64,000 nt of DNA from Torreya grandis (GCA_037957365.1 JARHVA010001426.1:1862501-1926500), one strand, 5' to 3'. Shown: positions 48,560 to 60,780, numbered from the stretch's first letter. The notes: generated by a model not told the origin, from the letters alone. Made by a program: numbers and translations.

Positions 48560-50300
48560 ATGAGGATGGACCACATGAGTTGTTTTCATGTAAGACCTAA
48601 AAGCCTCATGAGATATTTGGTCTTGGATTCACTCTACCTAAAGAGCCAACCAGTTTACCTCCCATTACTATCATTGTCAAGGAATTTCCATCCTCACCAA
48701 CCCCTTCACCATCAAAATCTAAGGATTTCAATATCATTCCCCCTAAATTTTGTTATCAACATGATTAGAATTAGACCCCTGACTTATCAAAATTATGGGG
48801 AGACCGTAACAATTCCTCTGGCTCATCCTGAGATGGTAGAATATGAATCTCCTACCATTAATACCATTCGATGTCAGGATGATGATTCCCTTCTTACCTA
48901 TCTTAGTGAAAAATATTCCTCTATCCATAAATATCTCCCTCCTAAGACTTCAACCATGTTGAATGAATCCATCATAGATGTCAACTTGAGTACTCAGGAT
49001 AAATCGTGCATTATTAAAATCAATCAATCGCTATATTCCTTAGAGCTTCAAGATTTTCCCTCCTTCCCATGAAACTATAACATAGTATTTACTTGGTCTT
49101 ATAATGACATGCCAAGAATTGACCCTTCTATCACTACCCATAATATCTTTACTACCCGTGATACCAAGCCTATCAAGTAGAAGATTCATCCACCTTCACA
49201 TAGCCCTTATTGTCAAATAAGAGCTTCAACGCCTCTTGTTTATAAATTTCATCCAACCCATTGACTATCCCAATGGATCTCTAATGTCATCCCTATCACC
49301 AAATAAATAAGGGGACTTTGAATTTTCATGGATTTCCATGGTCTTAACCTTGCTTGCCCAAAGGACAACTTTCCTTTGCCAAGCATTGACTAGCTTGTTG
49401 ATCTTACAATTGGTTATGAGATGCTATCTCTTATGGAAGGTTTCTCAGGATATAATCAAATCTTGATTGCCCCTGAAGACCAACATAAAACTACTTTTAT
49501 CACCCCATGGGGAACCTTGTACTATAGGGTCATGTCTTTTGGTCTGAAAAATGGTGGTGCGACTTACCAATGTGCCATGACCTTATTCATATAAACATGG
49601 AGGATTATGTGTATGACCTTCTTGGGAAATCTAAATGTTTTAAAGATCATTTAATAGTTATTAAGGTTATTTCTGAATGCCTCATCCATTACCATGTTCA
49701 ACTTAACCCCAAGAAATGCATTTTTGGGGTCTTGTCAAGAAATCTCCTTGGATTTATCATCTCTCTTCAAGGAATCAAAGTTGATCCAACCAAAATCAAA
49801 GTGATCATTGGCATGTCTCCTCCCACCCACCTCAAGCAACTCCGTAGTTTACAGGGGAAGCTCCAATCCATTTGTTGCTTCATCTCTCATCTATCTGATG
49901 TATCTTTTAAGTGGAATAAGGACTATCAAAAGGCCTTTGATTCACTTAAAGAATACCTTCTTTCTCCACCCATCCTCATTCCTCCCAAAGAGGATCAAAT
50001 TTTCTATCTTTATATTTTTGCCATTGACCACTCTTTAGGGGTAATGCTTGCACATCAAGATGAGAAGAATAAAGAGAAAGTTGTCTACTATATAAGTTGA
50101 ATGCTTATAGAGTACGAGACTTAGTACACCCATACCAAAAAACTTTACCTTGCCTTGGTCTTCATGGCTTCCAAAATCTGTCACTACCTCATAACCAACA
50201 CTGACCCACTCAAGCATATGCACTCCAAGCCATACCAAAACTATCATATCGCTAAGTGGCTCATGTTCTTAGCTGATTTTGACCTTGATTTCCTCTAACA
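48560..50300 (+). pseudogene. Tat reverse transcriptase and first RNase H
   Basis: The linker frame 48,560-49,072 leads into NYNIVFTWSYNDMPRIDPS (about 49,075) and then RT: MDFHGLNLACPKDNFPLP, LTIGYEMLSLMEGFSGYNQI, TTFITPWGTLYYRVMSFGLKN. The catalytic box reads YVYDLL (about 49,606) instead of YVDD, so it is inactive. RNase H is in the open frame 49,570-50,100 (FKWNKDYQKAFDSLKEYLL, then KEKVVYYIS) and extends to HIAKWLMFLADFDLDFL near 50,295. Confidence 0.85.
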
Positions 50301-50334
50301 GAAGTCAATAAAATGGAAAGTCATCATTGATCAA

Positions 50335-50740
50335 TTGGTTGAAGCACATTTAGCGGATAACCAACCTTCTCCTCTTGAGTTTCCTGATGAGTCTATTGTG
50401 ACTCTTTCTCAAGAGGACATCACATATAAGATGACCATGTTCTTCGATGGCTTGAAGTGCCAATGTGGTGGGGGTGTTGGTATCATTCTCCTTTATATTT
50501 CAAGCTTGATTTTTATTTTACTAACAATATGGTTGACTATGAAGCCCTAGTAATAGGTCTCCAAACTGCTTTAGCCTTGGGAGTCAAGACGATCAGTATT
50601 TTTGGTGATTTCTAACTCATGGTTAATAAAATCAATAGATCTTATCAATGTAAAAATGATGTCTTGCAATAGTATACATACCTAGTTGATATACTCTTAA
50701 TGTCATTTAAATATTACCTTATCCAAGCCAGCCTATGATC
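50335..50740 (+). pseudogene. Second RNase H of the Tat element
   Basis: MTMFFDGLKCQCGGGVGIIL (about 50,431-50,490) is the F-D-G-S-x...GGGVG start of the additional, archaeal-type RNase H. It is followed in another frame by YEALVIGLQTALALGV (about 50,537) and ISIFGDF. The FDG and YEAL residues that form the metal site are still present. Confidence 0.75.
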
Positions 50741-50939
50741 TATAAACAAGTTTGCGGATACAAAGGCTTTCCTTTCTTCCCAAATCCCATCCACACCTTC
50801 AAAATATAAGCTATTTGTCATTATCCATCATCTTATTGATCCTTCTTATACCAAATCAAACCCTCATTTCATATTCAATGTGGAGGAGACCCAACTTGAC
50901 CTTTGGTATAAGCAGATCTTTGACTATCTCAACCTAAGC

Positions 50940-52160
50940 ATCGTTCCTTCCAATCTTTATAGGAATGGTCAAAGAGTGTTCATTTAGAGTACCTCTCGTT
51001 ATACCATACTAGGGGGAGTTATTTATGAGCATGGTTTTGATTATATCCTTTTCCCTTACCTACATGGTCATGAAATTTCTCACACTATCAGAGAAATGCA
51101 TGATAGGATTTGTGGGGAACACTTTAGTGGCCTAGCTATTGTTAAATGTATCCTTCACCTTGGCTACTATTGGCCCACCCTTAATTAGGACTGTTGTGAT
51201 TTCATGAATAATTGTGTTAAATGTCAACAACATGCCAATTTACATCACATACCTAGTCATAACCTCCAAGTATCCAAGGATTTTTGGCCCTTTTCATAAT
51301 GGGGACTAGATCTTATTGGTCAAATTAACCTCCATTCTTCGTAGTGACATCATTATATCATCATTATGACAAAATATTTCACCAAATGGGTGGAGGTTAT
51401 TCCTCTCATCTCAACCAAAGCTAAAAATATTATTGATTTTATTAACTATCACATTATCTATCATTTCGGTGTCCCTCATAAGATAATCACTGATAAAGGT
51501 AAATCTTTTTCAAATAAAAAATTCCAACATCTTTGTGACATGTTTGGCATTAAGTTAAGTTTCTCCTCACCCTATCATCCACAAGTTAATGGCCAGGTTG
51601 AAGATTCTAACAAAACCTTTAACAATATGCTCACTAAAATGGTTAGTGCATCTAGTCAGGATTGGCATTTACACATCCCTTTTGCCTAATGGGCATATTG
51701 TACTAGCATTCAAACCCCTACAGGTGCGACCCCTTTCTCTCTTATTTTTAGACCAGAGGTTGTCTTGCCTCTCAAAGTCCAAATTCCCTCTCTTCGTATA
51801 TCCCTATAAGATATCATTTCTAAGGGCGATTATTGTAAAGAACGTTTATCCCAACTCGAGCTACTTAATGAGCATCATTTGGTCACACTTAACCATCTCC
51901 ATTTCTATCAAGAATGGATCAAGCATGATTATAAAAACCATCGAAGAGAACAAGAATTCAACATCAGAGACCTCGTCTTAAAGGAGAATCAGCATATAAC
52001 CAATATGGAGAAGAACAAGTGGGGCAAGTTTGCTTTCAATTGGTTTGAACCTTATATCATTATGCACAAGTATGGATCAAGAGCCTATTGATTATCCTCT
52101 CTTGAAGGGAAATTGTAACCTGATCCTCTCAATACTTCACATCTACATCCTTTCTTCTGT
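50940..52160 (+). pseudogene. Tat integrase
   Basis: The N-terminal HHCC finger is at about 51,065-51,235 (HEISHTIREMHDRICGEHF ... NNCVKCQQ). The core has DLIGQI near 51,307, IITDKGKSFSN (about 51,484) and YHPQVNGQVEDSNK (about 51,571), so the D, D and E positions survive. The open frame is 51,366-51,689. The C-terminal part (WGKFAFNWFEPYII) ends near 52,090. A shift after 51,689 breaks the protein. Confidence 0.85.
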
Positions 52161-53770
52161 TAAATAAGATCAAACTCACCTTCTATCTAAGTTAAGCTTG
52201 TCCCTTGTTTTACGAGACTTTACCTTCATCCCCTCACTTTGATGACTATCGATTAAAGTATAAAATCATGTGATTTTACATCACAGTTGTATCCTTGATC
52301 CTAAATATGGGTACCACAGCTCTACCCATGGCATGATTTTCATGGATACTTTTCATCCCTAATAATATGGAATCCCATGGTCATTGTCTCTCAAAGAATC
52401 CTCTCACCCACTATTTTAACCTTCTTGTGCTTTAGTTTTGCCTTCATAAGGGTAAGCCTTTTAGCCTATATAAGCATGTCTATGTCATCAAAATCAAAAA
52501 TATTAAAATTCATCTATCTTATGAGTCATCTCTAGCATTAGTAGACTGCTCTAAAGGACAACTATCACAACCAATCAAAATTTCTCAATGGAAGGTATAT
52601 TGCTCCCTTGAAGGACAACTATCAAAAATCCTTAAACAAGTCTCAAAATTTTTAAACCACTCCCTTAAAGGATGGCTAAGTAAAATCATTTGTCAAAACC
52701 AAGAAATTTCTTGGAAGCTTCTCACATCAATCAGTTCCCCCAACCTATCAAAGCAATAATAAAAATATCAAAAGACCCATTATTTGTAAGCCACAATCAT
52801 CTTTCACAATTAGACTTCCTTCATCGATTAGTCTACGCCATCTATGACATAGTTTTGTTTATACTATATCTTTGATAACCTACAAAAGAGGTAGGCTAGT
52901 CTCACAAGAAGGTTCCTTTAATCATTCATCTCCCCTTTACACCTTCTATACAACAAGGGATTTTCAACTTACTTGACACTATATAATCATGAAACTTTTT
53001 AACCAATTAATGAATGCTTATGTGAAGCATGTGGAGGGATTATGTTCATAAGTCAATCTTATCTTCCTTTTGTTTTGGTCCTCGCCAATGAAATAACATT
53101 ATGTCTCCTCCTTGTTTTCTCAAACCTATTTTTTGATGAATTCACTAAGACAATTATTTTATCTTTCTTTTCTTTTCTTTTCTCACATCAAGTTTTGTTG
53201 TCCAATATTACTCTATGTGTTTTAAGATTAATTCACCTTTATCTAATCCATTGAAATTCATTAAAAACATTTAAACAACATGCATGTGTTTTATTTTGTG
53301 ATTTACTTTTGCCTTTTTTGTTAAAGATTTTAATGAATTAACCATCTCATACATCAAACATCATTTCACCCTTCTAACCAATCACATCAACTAATCATAA
53401 CCATTTTTCACATCTATAACCTTTTAATCATTTCTTTTATAAAACAAATAAGTCATCACATATGTTATCTATCACATGTCTATAGAGATAAAGGGGAGCA
53501 TATATTCATTAATTTAAAACACCCACATTTCTAACATCTAATTAAGCATGTATCTACTAACAAGAGAAATACTAATCATAACATCATGATCATATCATAA
53601 ACAACATCATGAACATAAAATAAGTAACCATAACCATAAATAACATCCATAACCCATAATCACATCAATAAGCTTATAATCATAAATAATCATATATCAT
53701 AATAATATCCTTGTCTCTCACAAAAATGTGTACATCTCACTGCATCAGCTCGTAGGTCAGTATCAAAATC
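52161..53770. other. Tat non-coding spacer, part 1
   Basis: No ORF of note. A diverged repeat built on CTCCCTTGAAGGACAACTATC occurs at about 52,549, 52,610 and 52,665. A CATAA-rich low-complexity stretch runs from about 53,570 to 53,700. Confidence 0.6.
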
Positions 53771-53779
53771 ATATAATAC

Positions 53780-55495
53780 ATCAAAATAGGCATCTCATAG
53801 GAGTCTAGGGTGGAGGGGCACTAATGCTCCCTAGATCCTGTCTATCTTTGAGATCTATCTGTGCACCCATAGATGTTGCCCATTGACCTGGTGTAGCACG
53901 ACTAACTCCCCCAATAAGTACTGATATGTACTCAAAATAGCAGGACTCATCTGGAATTTATCTAAAGATTAGTGTCGCATAGTATCTAATATCTTTGACC
54001 ATGGCCACATACCTCACCATAGAGATGGTCTTCAATGGTCTTGCAGGTGTAGGTGCCAACCCTCCTACCTATCTCAGGTAAATCCTCTCTTATGTCACTA
54101 ACCCTAGTTGCACTCATGTTGTATCCCTCTCTTGTGTAAGGGTCACCACCTGGCCCTATGCTATATCTTTCTCTACAGTCACTGCCACTAGAGCTACCTA
54201 TACTACGACTAGTGTCACCTATGCCTAATCTCTCTCCATGATGAGTGTTTTCCTATCAAGGGAATCCACATCCATCTATTCCCCACCTCCCTCCATCATG
54301 TCTACATCATGGACCTATTATACACCATCTCCCCCAAACATTATCACTGCATAATGTGTCTAAAACCACACAAGGTAATTCAGCATCAGCCATGCATCAT
54401 CAATAGTTGGGGCCACTAGTAGCTCCTCACAGTCAATCTCTACCTTTTTAGGCTATGGCGAAGGCAATGGTGCCTTGACATCCTCTCTCCTATACCTCAA
54501 AAAATCACCTAGGACACCCTAAACTAGCTTGAACTATCCCTTGACCCTGTTGAAGGGGATGAGATCCACCTCATTCTCTTGTCTCCCATATATCCACCTA
54601 TAACTTTGCAGTGACAAGGTATGCCTAGCATAACTTACCCATGCTAAGAATTTAGTATACAACCTCTAGATAACCTCTCCATCTACCAGTGCCTCCAACC
54701 TATCTCTATACCACTCTAAGTCTCATGTTGTTCCCCCTGGTGCTGTAAGTGCATAATCACCTCTCCACCTCATGAATCCCACTATGAAGTCCACCTAGTC
54801 CCATGTCTTCCATAGTAATCCACCTAGTCATAGTACCCTAATGTGCTCATATACCCAGTAGTGAAAAATAAATCCAATGTTAATGCCATACCTCCTATGT
54901 ACTCTGTATCACCATAGCTCCTGATAGATCTGAACTAGTAAAACCAAGGCCCAAGCAAACAATGTCTGGTCCATCAGCATGTCAACAAGAACACCTAGAA
55001 ATAAAAAGGGAAGTCTATCACTACTAGAATCTAGAAGTGCATAGTAGGTAACGGCTGTCATCATCATTATGACAAGTCATCTCCTTCCCTTATCTATGTG
55101 ATACATAGGTGCATAATGAAAACCTCCTACATGCTACCTAGCATGAACAAAGTCCATATCAAATAACTAATTTATATGTGTATCTCGCTCCTTGCTATTA
55201 ATGCTTTATCAACTCACCTTGTATCAATAGCTATAAAATCTAGTGAATATCCTTCGATAGGATGGTAATCTCTTCATTCGATAGCAAGAAAGTGTTGGTA
55301 GCTAGGTCCCATCTCTCGATGAAGGCTACCAACATCATCGCATCTATCAGAACATACTGGTAAAATATCATATTGCCTAGGCCCACTGTAGTCATATGTT
55401 CCCACTCCTAATCTGGCATAACCCTGCATACCTCATCTAGGAATTGAGGCACTCGATCCCATATCTGTAGCTGCTCCCTCACCTACAAGGTTAAA
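53780..55495 (-). pseudogene. Antisense ORF with plant-mobile-domain-like region
   Basis: Read on the strand opposite to pol, this stretch is coding-like for about 1.7 kb despite many stops. A likely exon start follows an acceptor-like TTGTAG at about 55,484: VREQLQIWDRVPQFLDEV, VGLGNMIFYQYVLIDAMML, then LVAFIERWDLATNTFLLS and EEITILSKDI (about 55,240-55,345). That order of ALxERW...ETxTFHLPxGExTITLxDV is the plant mobile domain pattern. Further on, ENEVDLIPFNRVKG (about 54,560) and GLAPTPARPLKTISMVRY (about 54,010) can be read. Such antisense ORFs between integrase and the 3' LTR are known from some Tat elements, where they are thought to be captured host sequence. Function is unknown and this copy is dead. 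Confidence 0.7.
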
Positions 55496-55549
55496 TGTTT
55501 ACCTTAATTTAATTTACCCTTCAAATATAGCCTATGAATTTTACCTTTT

Positions 55550-55657
55550 AACCCTCACCCCTACCTTCACCTCTTTATGTCATTTAACACTCACCCCTAC
55601 CTTCACCTCTTTATCTCATTTAACCCTACCCCCTACATTAACTTATTCAACTCATCT
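55550..55657. repeat. 36-bp tandem units
   Basis: Two good copies (55,550 and 55,586) and a partial third (55,622) contain ACTCACCCCTACCTTCACCT. They lie just upstream, in the antisense direction, of the mobile-domain ORF. Confidence 0.85.
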
Positions 55658-57274
55658 AACCCACACCATACCTTTACCCATTCCTACACCATCCCTTAAA
55701 CCATTTCTACCCTTATCCTAGCCTTATATTAACTACCGATGGTTGAGTATTGATCGGTGATGGTTCCTTGTGGAACCATCATCAATCAATCATCAAGCTA
55801 ACGGTTTAGTGGTAGACCACTGATAATCTACACATCGACCATTTGATGGTCACTTATCGACCACCGATGATCAATAGTAACTGCTAACGGTCACTATGTA
55901 GAGATCACCAGCAACTTAGAAGCCCTAGGTCCTCCCTAAACCTACCAATAACCTCAACAAAACACATAATTTGTTCCTACACCCACTCTATTTCTCCCTA
56001 CCCTTTTTTAGTAAGCACAAATTTCCCCCCTCTAATAATTTTATACCTCCAACTCATAACCCCCCACAATTTCCAAATCTTACCCACCCAGAACAATCAA
56101 CTAAGCAATCAATAAGCAATACCTACTTCAAATTCAATTACATCATCTACCTCATTATGCATCCTCCATCATGGTGGATCCTTAGGCACCACCACTGCCA
56201 CTCGACCCCATGCTTTGCCTCTACCTCTCTACATCCTTATTGGCTCTTTGACCAATCCCAGCCTACCTCGGTCAACCTCCAACTCACCACTCAACCTCGA
56301 TCATGCCTATCCCACTCAGCTCACAAAAGGACAAAATCTATATTTTTCACTCCGATCACAGGCCACCTCAAAATTCAATAGCAACAAATGAACAAATGAG
56401 ACACATTTTTTATCTTTTAACCACCACGAGCCTTTTCTTTTTAGGGTTTTTTGTAACCATCAGTGGTCTAGATTCAACTGTCGACGGTCAACCATGATCA
56501 TCGATAATCAACCTACTTAGGGTCTTTCCCACCCTACCTTATCTTTTACCTTCTCAACCCCTCATTTAACAAACCCATTTCATCCCAAGTTCCCTGTTAG
56601 TCTTTTAGACTCCCTTTTTGCACCCTTTCATCAGGAAATGGGTCCACCTTTTACCAAACAAAGTAACCCTAACCTTATTCTCTGCCAACCAACCAACCAA
56701 GTAACCTCAACCTTGGTCATTTTGATCACATCGATTACTTTGTCATACTTGAAAACCTTGCAACCTTGCGCTACTTTTGCACATCAACCATTTAGATGCC
56801 TCAAAGCATGGCCCTTTATGGTCCTGACATCTACAATCATTTTTATTTTCTCAAGATTACATCCAATTTTTTGATACCTATGAATACATCAACCTTGACT
56901 AAGAGACTTGAGTTTATACGAGTAACCCGTATCAGCTATGCCTAATGCTATGGCCTGGTTACCTTGTCACCTATCCTTCTAGGCCAACCTTATTTTACCA
57001 CCTACCTCATCTATGGTAGCCTAGTCTATGCATGATCTATGACATCGCACTTAATCACATTTTGTGTACCTATTCACATTTAAATGCCCACCCAACCAAC
57101 CTTAACACCCACTTATCCACTTGTCAAACCCATTACCAACTCTATTTCACCTCATCAATTCCTAGTTTGAGAGGGAACACCTCATCTCATACTTATGGCA
57201 TCCAACCTTCTACCAAACTTTCATTTTTGTTTTGCAATTTACTGATACAAACTGCATAATAAAAAGGAAGAAAA
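55658..57274. other. Tat non-coding spacer, part 2
   Basis: Pyrimidine-rich, no convincing gene on either strand; the 136-codon ORF at 55,971-56,381 has only low-complexity composition. Short words of the form ACCGTCGACGGT and relatives cluster at 55,735-55,920 and 56,460-56,515. Confidence 0.5.
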
Positions 57275-58810
57275 TGTAGATGCTAAAAAACCATACACTA
57301 CGACTCTCGATGTCGCATTAACCTTTAAACCATCCCTTGGCCCCTTTGAGTTAGATTATTTACCAACTCTCTCATTATTAACCTCAAACCATTTTCCAAG
57401 GAATTGACCGCTAGTCATTAGTGGATTAGCCAATTTTGACTATGTCCTCTAGATCACTAATGGTTGACCAGACCACCAACGATTACTTGAACTCTTGCAT
57501 GATCAAAGGAATCAACTGCAGTTTGACTGTAACTCACTCATTGATTATCAATGATCTAATTTTAGTCTATTGTCCACACGATCAATGCATGATTAGACTG
57601 TTTGATAAACCGTTTGTTAAAATCTTCATTTCAACTTCCCTTTCCTCGATATTAAGAGATAAATAGAAGGTTGAGATCATGATTGAGGGGCAAGAGATTT
57701 TGACTCCCAAGCAAGTCCAAAAGCTTCCCAGTGAACCAAGAACTAGGTTAGATGCTTAGGGTACTTCTGCAACTCATTATCTTAAGCCAAAGTAATGTTA
57801 CTCTGCTGACATTACTCCAAAATCCACAACTTTTAGCCAACACCAGCATTCCTCAGACCAACAACACCTAAAAGCTAAGTATCTAAAAAAATTTATCAAT
57901 ATTTAGTAATTAGCTCTATTTGTTTCATTGCTTGTGGCATTTCCCTTTATTTCTCTTTCATCCCATTTTCTTGTGTTAGATTTTTGCAACTCCAGACATT
58001 TCACCTCCTACCAAAAACCACCCACAAACCATTCTCACTCACTTAAACACCCAATCCCTGAACCAGATACCTTTGAGCATTACTTTCTATCTCGCAACCA
58101 AAATTTAACCCAAACACCACTCCCAGAACGTCTCTATAACTCTCCTCAATAGATTTTTTTTCAAACAAAATCTCACAGCAACCGTCGATGGTCTTACTTA
58201 ATCATTGACGGACTTTTCTACCCACTGACAGTCACCTAACCGTCGACGATCATACCCAACTACTGACGGTCATTGTGTTTCATTTTATAATAAGTTAATT
58301 AGACCCATCTATCCTTACCCAAATCCCAGTTTGCGAGTTTCTATTTTATCACAAAACTTCAACTTGTTTTCTAAATCAAGTTTAAGTGATTTAACATTAA
58401 TATTCAATCATTTATTGCTATTTTTAATCAAAATTACTTGTTTTTTAAGCATTTCTTGTATTTGATTTCAGTACCTTTTGTTATTTCATGCAAGCACTTA
58501 TTTTCAATTTATCAAAACTTAAGCATTTTAAAAGTGTGGATTAACAGCGTCCAAGGAAGCTTGTGATTCTTGGATCTAGCTCGTGCTAGTCAGTCCACTC
58601 TACTACTTCACTAATCCACCATTTTGTAGATTGATTTCTTATCTGCAGGTCATCCTCCCCAAACAAAGAGGAGTATCGACAATCATTTAGATTCACGTAC
58701 GCACAACATATCCAAGTTCTACTAACCTCACTTTTCTTTCAAGTTTTACTCTTTCTTAAACAAGAAAATAAGCAAAATTTTAGTGAAACAGTATGTTGTG
58801 CATTTTCTTT
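57275..58810 (+). repeat. Probable Tat 3' LTR
   Basis: A purine tract, AAAAAGGAAGAAAA (57,261-57,274), precedes TGTAGATGC. The sequence then has no coding content. It contains the ACCGTCGAYGGTC words at 58,183-58,275 and an R/U5-like stretch near 58,548-58,640, and ends near CTTTCCAACA (about 58,811). The right end is a guess because no second copy is present to compare. Confidence 0.4.
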
Positions 58811-59560
58811 CCAACACTTGTTCATCTTTGTTTTGTCATGTTTATTAGCATATAATAGTTTTATAATCAAAACTTTAGTAAGCTAATTGTTTAGTATATG
58901 TGTTGGTGAAGCTTAATTTGGAATATCTACCTAATTTACGGATCAATTGAGTTTGGAAAAAAAATCTCCTCATCATAATATCATCGGATGCCAAATAATA
59001 TCAATTTAAAATAATAAAAAATTTACCTTCAATAAACCCAATAAAACATCGACCAATCAAAAAAAGAAGAATAAGCATTTCTAAAAAAAACTATATAACA
59101 AACATTTCTAATACCACGTATCGACAAAAGTTTGGTTGCGCAACGTCCCAATGCATCCCTATGGTTTTTATATCTTAATCTTTGGAAAATTAATAAAGAC
59201 AAAAACCAAATATATCGAACAACATGACATGAGGAGTTGAAATGCGAATTCATAATGATCCAAACCTACTCAATGCCATGTCTTTCATCATCCTCTTAAT
59301 TACATTACTTTGTCTCGTGTATCATTATTTAAATGATGGAAAACTTACTCTTAAAAAAGTGACCACAAATTCAATTTTGGTGAAATAAAATATGTATACC
59401 ATATATATATACATACAAAGTACTTAATAATAATCCTGAAAAAGGAACTTTTCTTAATGGGAATGGTCCCCCACACTCCCACCGACATCTTTAGCACTTT
59501 TTTCCTCAAAAATAATCTGAGATAAATATGACCAGCGTCCTTTTCTGTCGTATGATTCTC
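58811..59560. other. Upstream region of the heat shock gene
   Basis: AT-rich intergenic DNA separating the Tat element from the heat shock gene promoter. No transcript or element is evident. Confidence 0.5.
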
Positions 59561-59594
59561 AGCTACCCAATTGAGAGAGAGACACATAAGATAG

Positions 59595-59602
59595 CCACGT
59601 GG
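59595..59602. promoter_or_regulatory. G-box
   Basis: CCACGTGG, the palindromic core bound by bZIP and bHLH factors, about 127 bp upstream of the TATA box of the heat shock gene and next to the distal heat shock element. Confidence 0.65.
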
Positions 59603-59604
59603 CA

Positions 59605-59619
59605 AGAAGCATCGAGAAC
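59605..59619 (+). promoter_or_regulatory. Heat shock element, distal
   Basis: AGAAGCATCGAGAAC gives three contiguous 5-bp units nGAAn-nTTCn-nGAAn with a single mismatch (ATC for TTC). This is the binding site type of heat shock transcription factors. Confidence 0.7.
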
Positions 59620-59660
59620 CCTCCCTGGGTGTCTACCATCTTCCACACTACCGCCAGACT

Positions 59661-59680
59661 CTCCTCGAACTTTCTGTAAT
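59661..59680 (+). promoter_or_regulatory. Heat shock element, proximal
   Basis: A perfect central pair, CGAAC-TTTCT, is flanked by two 5-bp units that each match two of three core bases. It lies about 40 bp upstream of the TATA box, a usual position in plant small heat shock promoters. Confidence 0.7.
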
Positions 59681-59721
59681 TGCTGCTCCTCAAACACTCC
59701 CCTGTTGTCAATGCTCTAACC

Positions 59722-59730
59722 TCTATAAGA
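59722..59730 (+). promoter_or_regulatory. TATA box of the heat shock gene
   Basis: TCTATAAGA, about 110 bp before the ATG, which leaves a 5' leader of roughly 80 nt if transcription starts about 30 bp downstream. Confidence 0.65.
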
Positions 59731-59838
59731 CTAGGCCCTTCTCCCTTTCATCCACCTCAGGGTTACTTGATCTTTTCTGTAAGCATTTAGCTAGCCTTTG
59801 TTCAGGTTGAAACTTACAGGCGTCCAGGATTTCTTAAA

Positions 59839-60649
59839 ATGGCCTGCGGTATGTCTAGCGTGCTAATGCCTGCAAATGCATACACTTCTCCCTCTGTATT
59901 CTCCAGAAGCGAAGCCGCTTCCACTTCACACAAGACATATTTTGTCAATGCGAAATGCCTTCCCGCTAGCAAGCTTTTGCGGTCCAAGTTAGGTCTGAAT
60001 TGTCCGTCCAACAGCAGGTGGCCATCGATGAGAGCAGAAAGCAAAGAGCACGCTGTAGATGTGCAAAACACAAACGCGGAGAAGGAAGTGCAGAAAACGT
60101 CTAGAGACGTGGAAAAGGGCTCAGACACTTCGCCTTTTGGTAAGGCCTCCTCCATCCTGTTATTTTGTTTTCGTCAGTTATAGTTTCTGAATCACTGTAT
60201 TTTATTTTTCAGGTCTTCTGAATCCGTTATTCCCCATGAGGACCATGAGGCAGATGCTGGATACGATGGGCCAGCTGTTTGACGACTCGTTCATGTTCAC
60301 GCCCGCGCGGTATTCGAGAGACGATACGTTGAGGGTTCGAACCCCATGGGATGTGATGGAGAACGAGAATGAGGTGAAAATGAGGTTCGACATGCCCGGG
60401 TTGTCGAAGGAGGACGCCAAGGTGTCGGTGGAGGACAATTGTCTGGTCATCAAAGCAGAGCGCAAAAAAGAGGATGGGGGCGACGATTCTTGGTCGGCCA
60501 GAAGCCACAGTACATACAATACGAGGCTCGTGCTGCCGGATAACTGTGAGCATGATAAAATTAAGGCGGAACTGAAAAACGGCGTCCTGAGTATCACCAT
60601 TCCGAAGGTCAAAGTGGAGAGCAAAGTGTTTGATGTTAATGTGGAGTGA
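59839..60649 (+). CDS. HSP21: Chloroplast small heat shock protein (two exons)
   Basis: An ATP-independent chaperone of the alpha-crystallin/HSP20 family that binds unfolding proteins in plastids under heat. Exon 1 is 59,839-60,139; an intron of 73 bp (GTAAGG...TTTTTCAG) spans 60,140-60,212; exon 2 is 60,213-60,649 with a TGA stop. The spliced product is 245 residues, normal for the plastid class. Residues 1 to about 50 are rich in Ser, Ala and Lys with few acidic residues, as in a transit peptide. Residues 109-123, [15 protein letters not shown], form the Met-rich amphipathic helix that distinguishes chloroplast small HSPs. The alpha-crystallin domain covers about 142-235, with RTPWDV at its start, [15 protein letters not shown], and GVLSITIPK (224-232). 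The short C-terminal tail ends VFDVNVE. The start is chosen as the first ATG after the TATA box, in context AAAATGGC. GC content is higher than in all its surroundings. No defect is visible; it is the only intact gene in the window. Confidence 0.96.
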
Positions 60650-60734
60650 GTAGGAGTGATGAGCAGAGACGGCGACAAGATTTTTGTTTCTTTAATAATC
60701 AAATTGTAAAGAGTGAAACTGTAAAAAAGATGTA

Positions 60735-60740
60735 AATAAA
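60735..60740 (+). terminator. Poly(A) signal of the heat shock gene
   Basis: AATAAA, 86 bp after the stop codon. It is the only canonical hexamer close to the gene. Confidence 0.7.
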
Positions 60741-60780
60741 CACTTAGATGCTTTCATCGGACCTCAAGGTTGAAGCTTTT

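Larger units (their letters stand above)
45212..58810 (+). mobile_element. Tat-lineage Ty3/gypsy element, 5'-truncated
   Basis: From the copia LTR edge the sequence runs through gag C-terminus, a Pro/Thr-rich linker, protease, RT, two RNase H domains, integrase, a long spacer with an antisense ORF, and a probable 3' LTR. A second RNase H before integrase marks the Tat lineage. The 5' LTR and the gag start are missing in this window. All ORFs are broken. Confidence 0.75.

Noticed and set aside
55971..56381. 136-codon plus-strand ORF in the Tat spacer
   Set aside because: Low-complexity Pro/Ser/His composition with no motif; it lies in pyrimidine-rich non-coding spacer.
59814..60155. 113-codon minus-strand ORF
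   Set aside because: Antisense shadow of exon 1 of the heat shock gene.
60202..60702. 166- and 108-codon minus-strand ORFs over the heat shock gene
   Set aside because: They are antisense to the conserved alpha-crystallin domain and reflect its higher GC content.
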